From Defluviicoccus sp. (lineage in GTDB: Bacteria; Pseudomonadota; Alphaproteobacteria; MPNO01), in the NCBI GenBank assembly GCA_028820945.1, contig JAPPHW010000045.1, positions 1 through 5,955 of the forward strand: DNA of 5,955 nucleotides, read 5' to 3'. The number at the start of each line of letters is the position of its first letter. Position 1 is the stretch's first letter. Positions 4,450 to 5,955 of this stretch are shown in pieces. The notes under the pieces were generated by a model. The model ran no database searches and was not told where the DNA came from. It worked only from the letters and a program-made list of their open reading frames with translations. A program made the position numbers and the translations under genes.

Positions 4450-5955
4450 GAAAGGGCGTTCTTCGTGCCGGTGCGGCCGCCGTCGTGTTCCTCGCCACCG
4501 GCGCGTTCGCCGATGCGGTGAAGGTCAGCCATGGCGTCTCGGTCTTCGGCGACCTCAAATACGGCGCGGACTTCACCCATTTCGAGTACGTCAATCCGGA
4601 CGCGCCCAAGGGCGGGACGCTGAAGCTCTGGGGGCTCGACACATTCGAGACCCTCAACCCCTTCATCCTCAAGGGCCGGAAGGAGGCGTGGAACGCGCTC
4701 GTTTTCGACACGCTGATGGCGCGCGCCTTCGACGAGCCGGATGCGCTTTACGGCCTCGTCGCCGAGGCGGTCGAGATCCCGGAGGAGGGCGGCTGGGTCG
4801 CCTTCCGGCTCAGACCGGAGGCCCGGTTCCACGACGGCACGCCGATCGTGGCCGACGACGTCGCCTTCACTTATCGGACGCTGGTCGAGAAGGGGCATCC
4901 GCAGTTCCGCATCCTGTTCCGAGACGTGGCCGGCGTGAAGGCGGTTGGCCGCCACAAGGTCCGGTTCGATTTTAAGCCCGGGCGGCACCGCGACCTTCCG
5001 GTTCAGCTCGCGGCGCTGCCGGTGCTGTCGAAGGCGTATTACGCCACCGTCGCGTTCGACAGAACGACCTTCACCCCGCCGCTGTCCAGCGGACCCTACC
5101 GCGTCGCCCGGGCGGAGCCCGGACGGTCGGTGACCTACGAGCGGGTGAGCGACTACTGGGCGCGCGACCTGCCGGTCAATCGCGGGCGCTACAATTTCGA
5201 CCGGATCAAGGTCGACTATTACCGCGACCGCGACATCGCCTTCGAGGCGATCTTCGCCGGCCAGTACGACTTCCGCGAGGAGTTCACGTCCAGGAGCTGG
5301 GCGACCCAGTACGACAAGCCGCCGGTGCGCAAGGGGCTGATGCTGCGCGAGACGCTGCCCGACGAGACGCCGTCGGGCGTCCAAGCGTTCTTCTTCAACC
5401 TCAGGCGGGACAAGTTCAAGGACCGCCGGGTGCGGCGCGCGCTCGACCTCGCCTTCGACTTCGAGTGGACCAACAGAAACCTGTTCTTCGGGCTCTACGA
5501 GCGCACCAACTCGATGTTCGAGAACTCGCCGCTCGCCGCCCACGCCCCGCCGAGCGAGGCGGAGCTCTCGCTGCTCGAGCCGTTCCGGGGCAAGATCCCC
5601 GAGGAGGTCTTCACCCGTCCCTACAAGGCCAATGTCACCGACGGCTCCGGCAAGATCCGCCGCGAATTGCGCAAGGCCACCCGGTTGCTGCGCGAGGCGG
5701 GCTACCGGGTGAAGGACGGAAAATTGCTCGATCCTTCCGGCAGGCCGCTGACGATCGAATTCCTGCTGTTCGAAGCCTCGTTCAACCGCATCGTCTCGCC
5801 CTACATCGCCAATCTCAGACGGCTCGGGATCGAGGCGTCGATCCGCATCGTCGATTCGGCCAATTTCAAGTACCGCACCGATCACTACGATTTCGACGTG
5901 ATCGTGCGCCGCTACGTGCAGCCGCTGACGCCGGGGCTGGAGCAGCGCAACTTCT
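4446..5955 (+). CDS. yejA: YejA-type peptide ABC transporter substrate-binding protein, second copy (partial, 3' end outside window)
   Basis: The frame starting at the GTG at 4446 is open for 503 codons to the window edge, against about 610-620 expected, so roughly 110 C-terminal residues are missing from view. A signal peptide is evident at 1-22 (MRKGVLRAG, hydrophobic 10-20, cleavage after AFA at 20-22). The mature part matches the preceding protein throughout: HGVSVFGDLKYGADFTHFEYVN (29-50), NPDAPKGG (50-57), LRPEARFHDGTPIVADDVAF (122-141), SSGPYRV (214-220), NFDRIKVDYYRD (250-261), FFFNLRRDKF (315-324), AFDFEWTNRNLFFG (336-349) and LEQRNF (498-503). By hand count about 55% of residues agree with the first copy over 154 aligned columns in the middle. 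Such tandem YejA pairs are known in alphaproteobacteria, for example Brucella, where yejB, yejE and yejF follow; those would be expected beyond the right edge. Two receptors for one permease is the natural inference. Confidence 0.9.
   Translation, partial: MRKGVLRAGAAAVVFLATGAFADAVKVSHGVSVFGDLKYGADFTHFEYVNPDAPKGGTLKLWGLDTFETLNPFILKGRKEAWNALVFDTLMARAFDEPDALYGLVAEAVEIPEEGGWVAFRLRPEARFHDGTPIVADDVAFTYRTLVEKGHPQFRILFRDVAGVKAVGRHKVRFDFKPGRHRDLPVQLAALPVLSKAYYATVAFDRTTFTPPLSSGPYRVARAEPGRSVTYERVSDYWARDLPVNRGRYNFDRIKVDYYRDRDIAFEAIFAGQYDFREEFTSRSWATQYDKPPVRKGLMLRETLPDETPSGVQAFFFNLRRDKFKDRRVRRALDLAFDFEWTNRNLFFGLYERTNSMFENSPLAAHAPPSEAELSLLEPFRGKIPEEVFTRPYKANVTDGSGKIRRELRKATRLLREAGYRVKDGKLLDPSGRPLTIEFLLFEASFNRIVSPYIANLRRLGIEASIRIVDSANFKYRTDHYDFDVIVRRYVQPLTPGLEQRNF

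Noticed and set aside
3250..5408. Short identical DNA stretches shared by the two yejA genes (for example AGCGGACCCTACCG at 3250 and 5088; TTCAACCTCAGGCGG at 3556 and 5394)
   Set aside because: They encode conserved protein motifs of two paralogs; they are not mobile or regulatory repeats.
4320..5885. 521-codon minus-strand open frame opposite the second yejA
   Set aside because: The plus-strand frame here aligns along its length with the first YejA. The antisense frame resembles the antisense of yejA1 (3268-4299) merely because the sense genes are paralogs.

Overview
The window is a compact, GC-rich piece of bacterial chromosome, most likely from an alphaproteobacterium of the Hyphomicrobiales (Rhizobiales) type. 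The lineage call rests on three things: a monofunctional prephenate dehydratase with the alphaproteobacterial form of the ACT domain, a membrane-anchored class I cytochrome c of the CycM type, and two tandem YejA-type peptide-binding proteins. I see no sign of mobile DNA, CRISPR, tRNA or rRNA. Codon use is uniformly G/C at third positions, which produces many long antisense shadow frames.

Layout. Positions 1-85 are the 3' flank of pheA, with a possible weak terminator. pheA (prephenate dehydratase, phenylalanine biosynthesis) lies on the minus strand at 86-961. A 190-bp divergent intergenic region (962-1151) holds a good sigma70-like promoter for pheA (TTGACA-17-GATACT) and a weaker candidate on the plus strand for the cytochrome gene. 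Everything downstream is on the plus strand: a cycM-like cytochrome c (1152-1682); a histidinol-phosphatase of the inositol monophosphatase family, hisN (1717-2505), 34 bp downstream; a 5' region of 87 bp with a possible promoter and a 12-bp palindrome; yejA1 (2593-4449); and a second paralogous yejA whose GTG start overlaps the yejA1 stop (GTGA, 4446-4449) and which runs off the right edge.

How they work together. pheA and hisN are amino-acid biosynthesis genes, and the cytochrome is a respiratory electron carrier; nothing in the sequence links the three functionally beyond adjacency. The two YejA proteins are periplasmic receptors that should feed one Yej-type ABC importer for peptides or peptide-like antibiotics. 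Its permease and ATPase genes (yejB, yejE, yejF) would be expected just beyond the right edge. In other bacteria this importer affects sensitivity to antimicrobial peptides and to microcin C-like compounds.

I did not find a convincing undescribed system here. The points most worth checking are the translationally coupled pair of diverged yejA receptors, the absence of kdsB from between pheA and cycM, and the control region upstream of yejA1.
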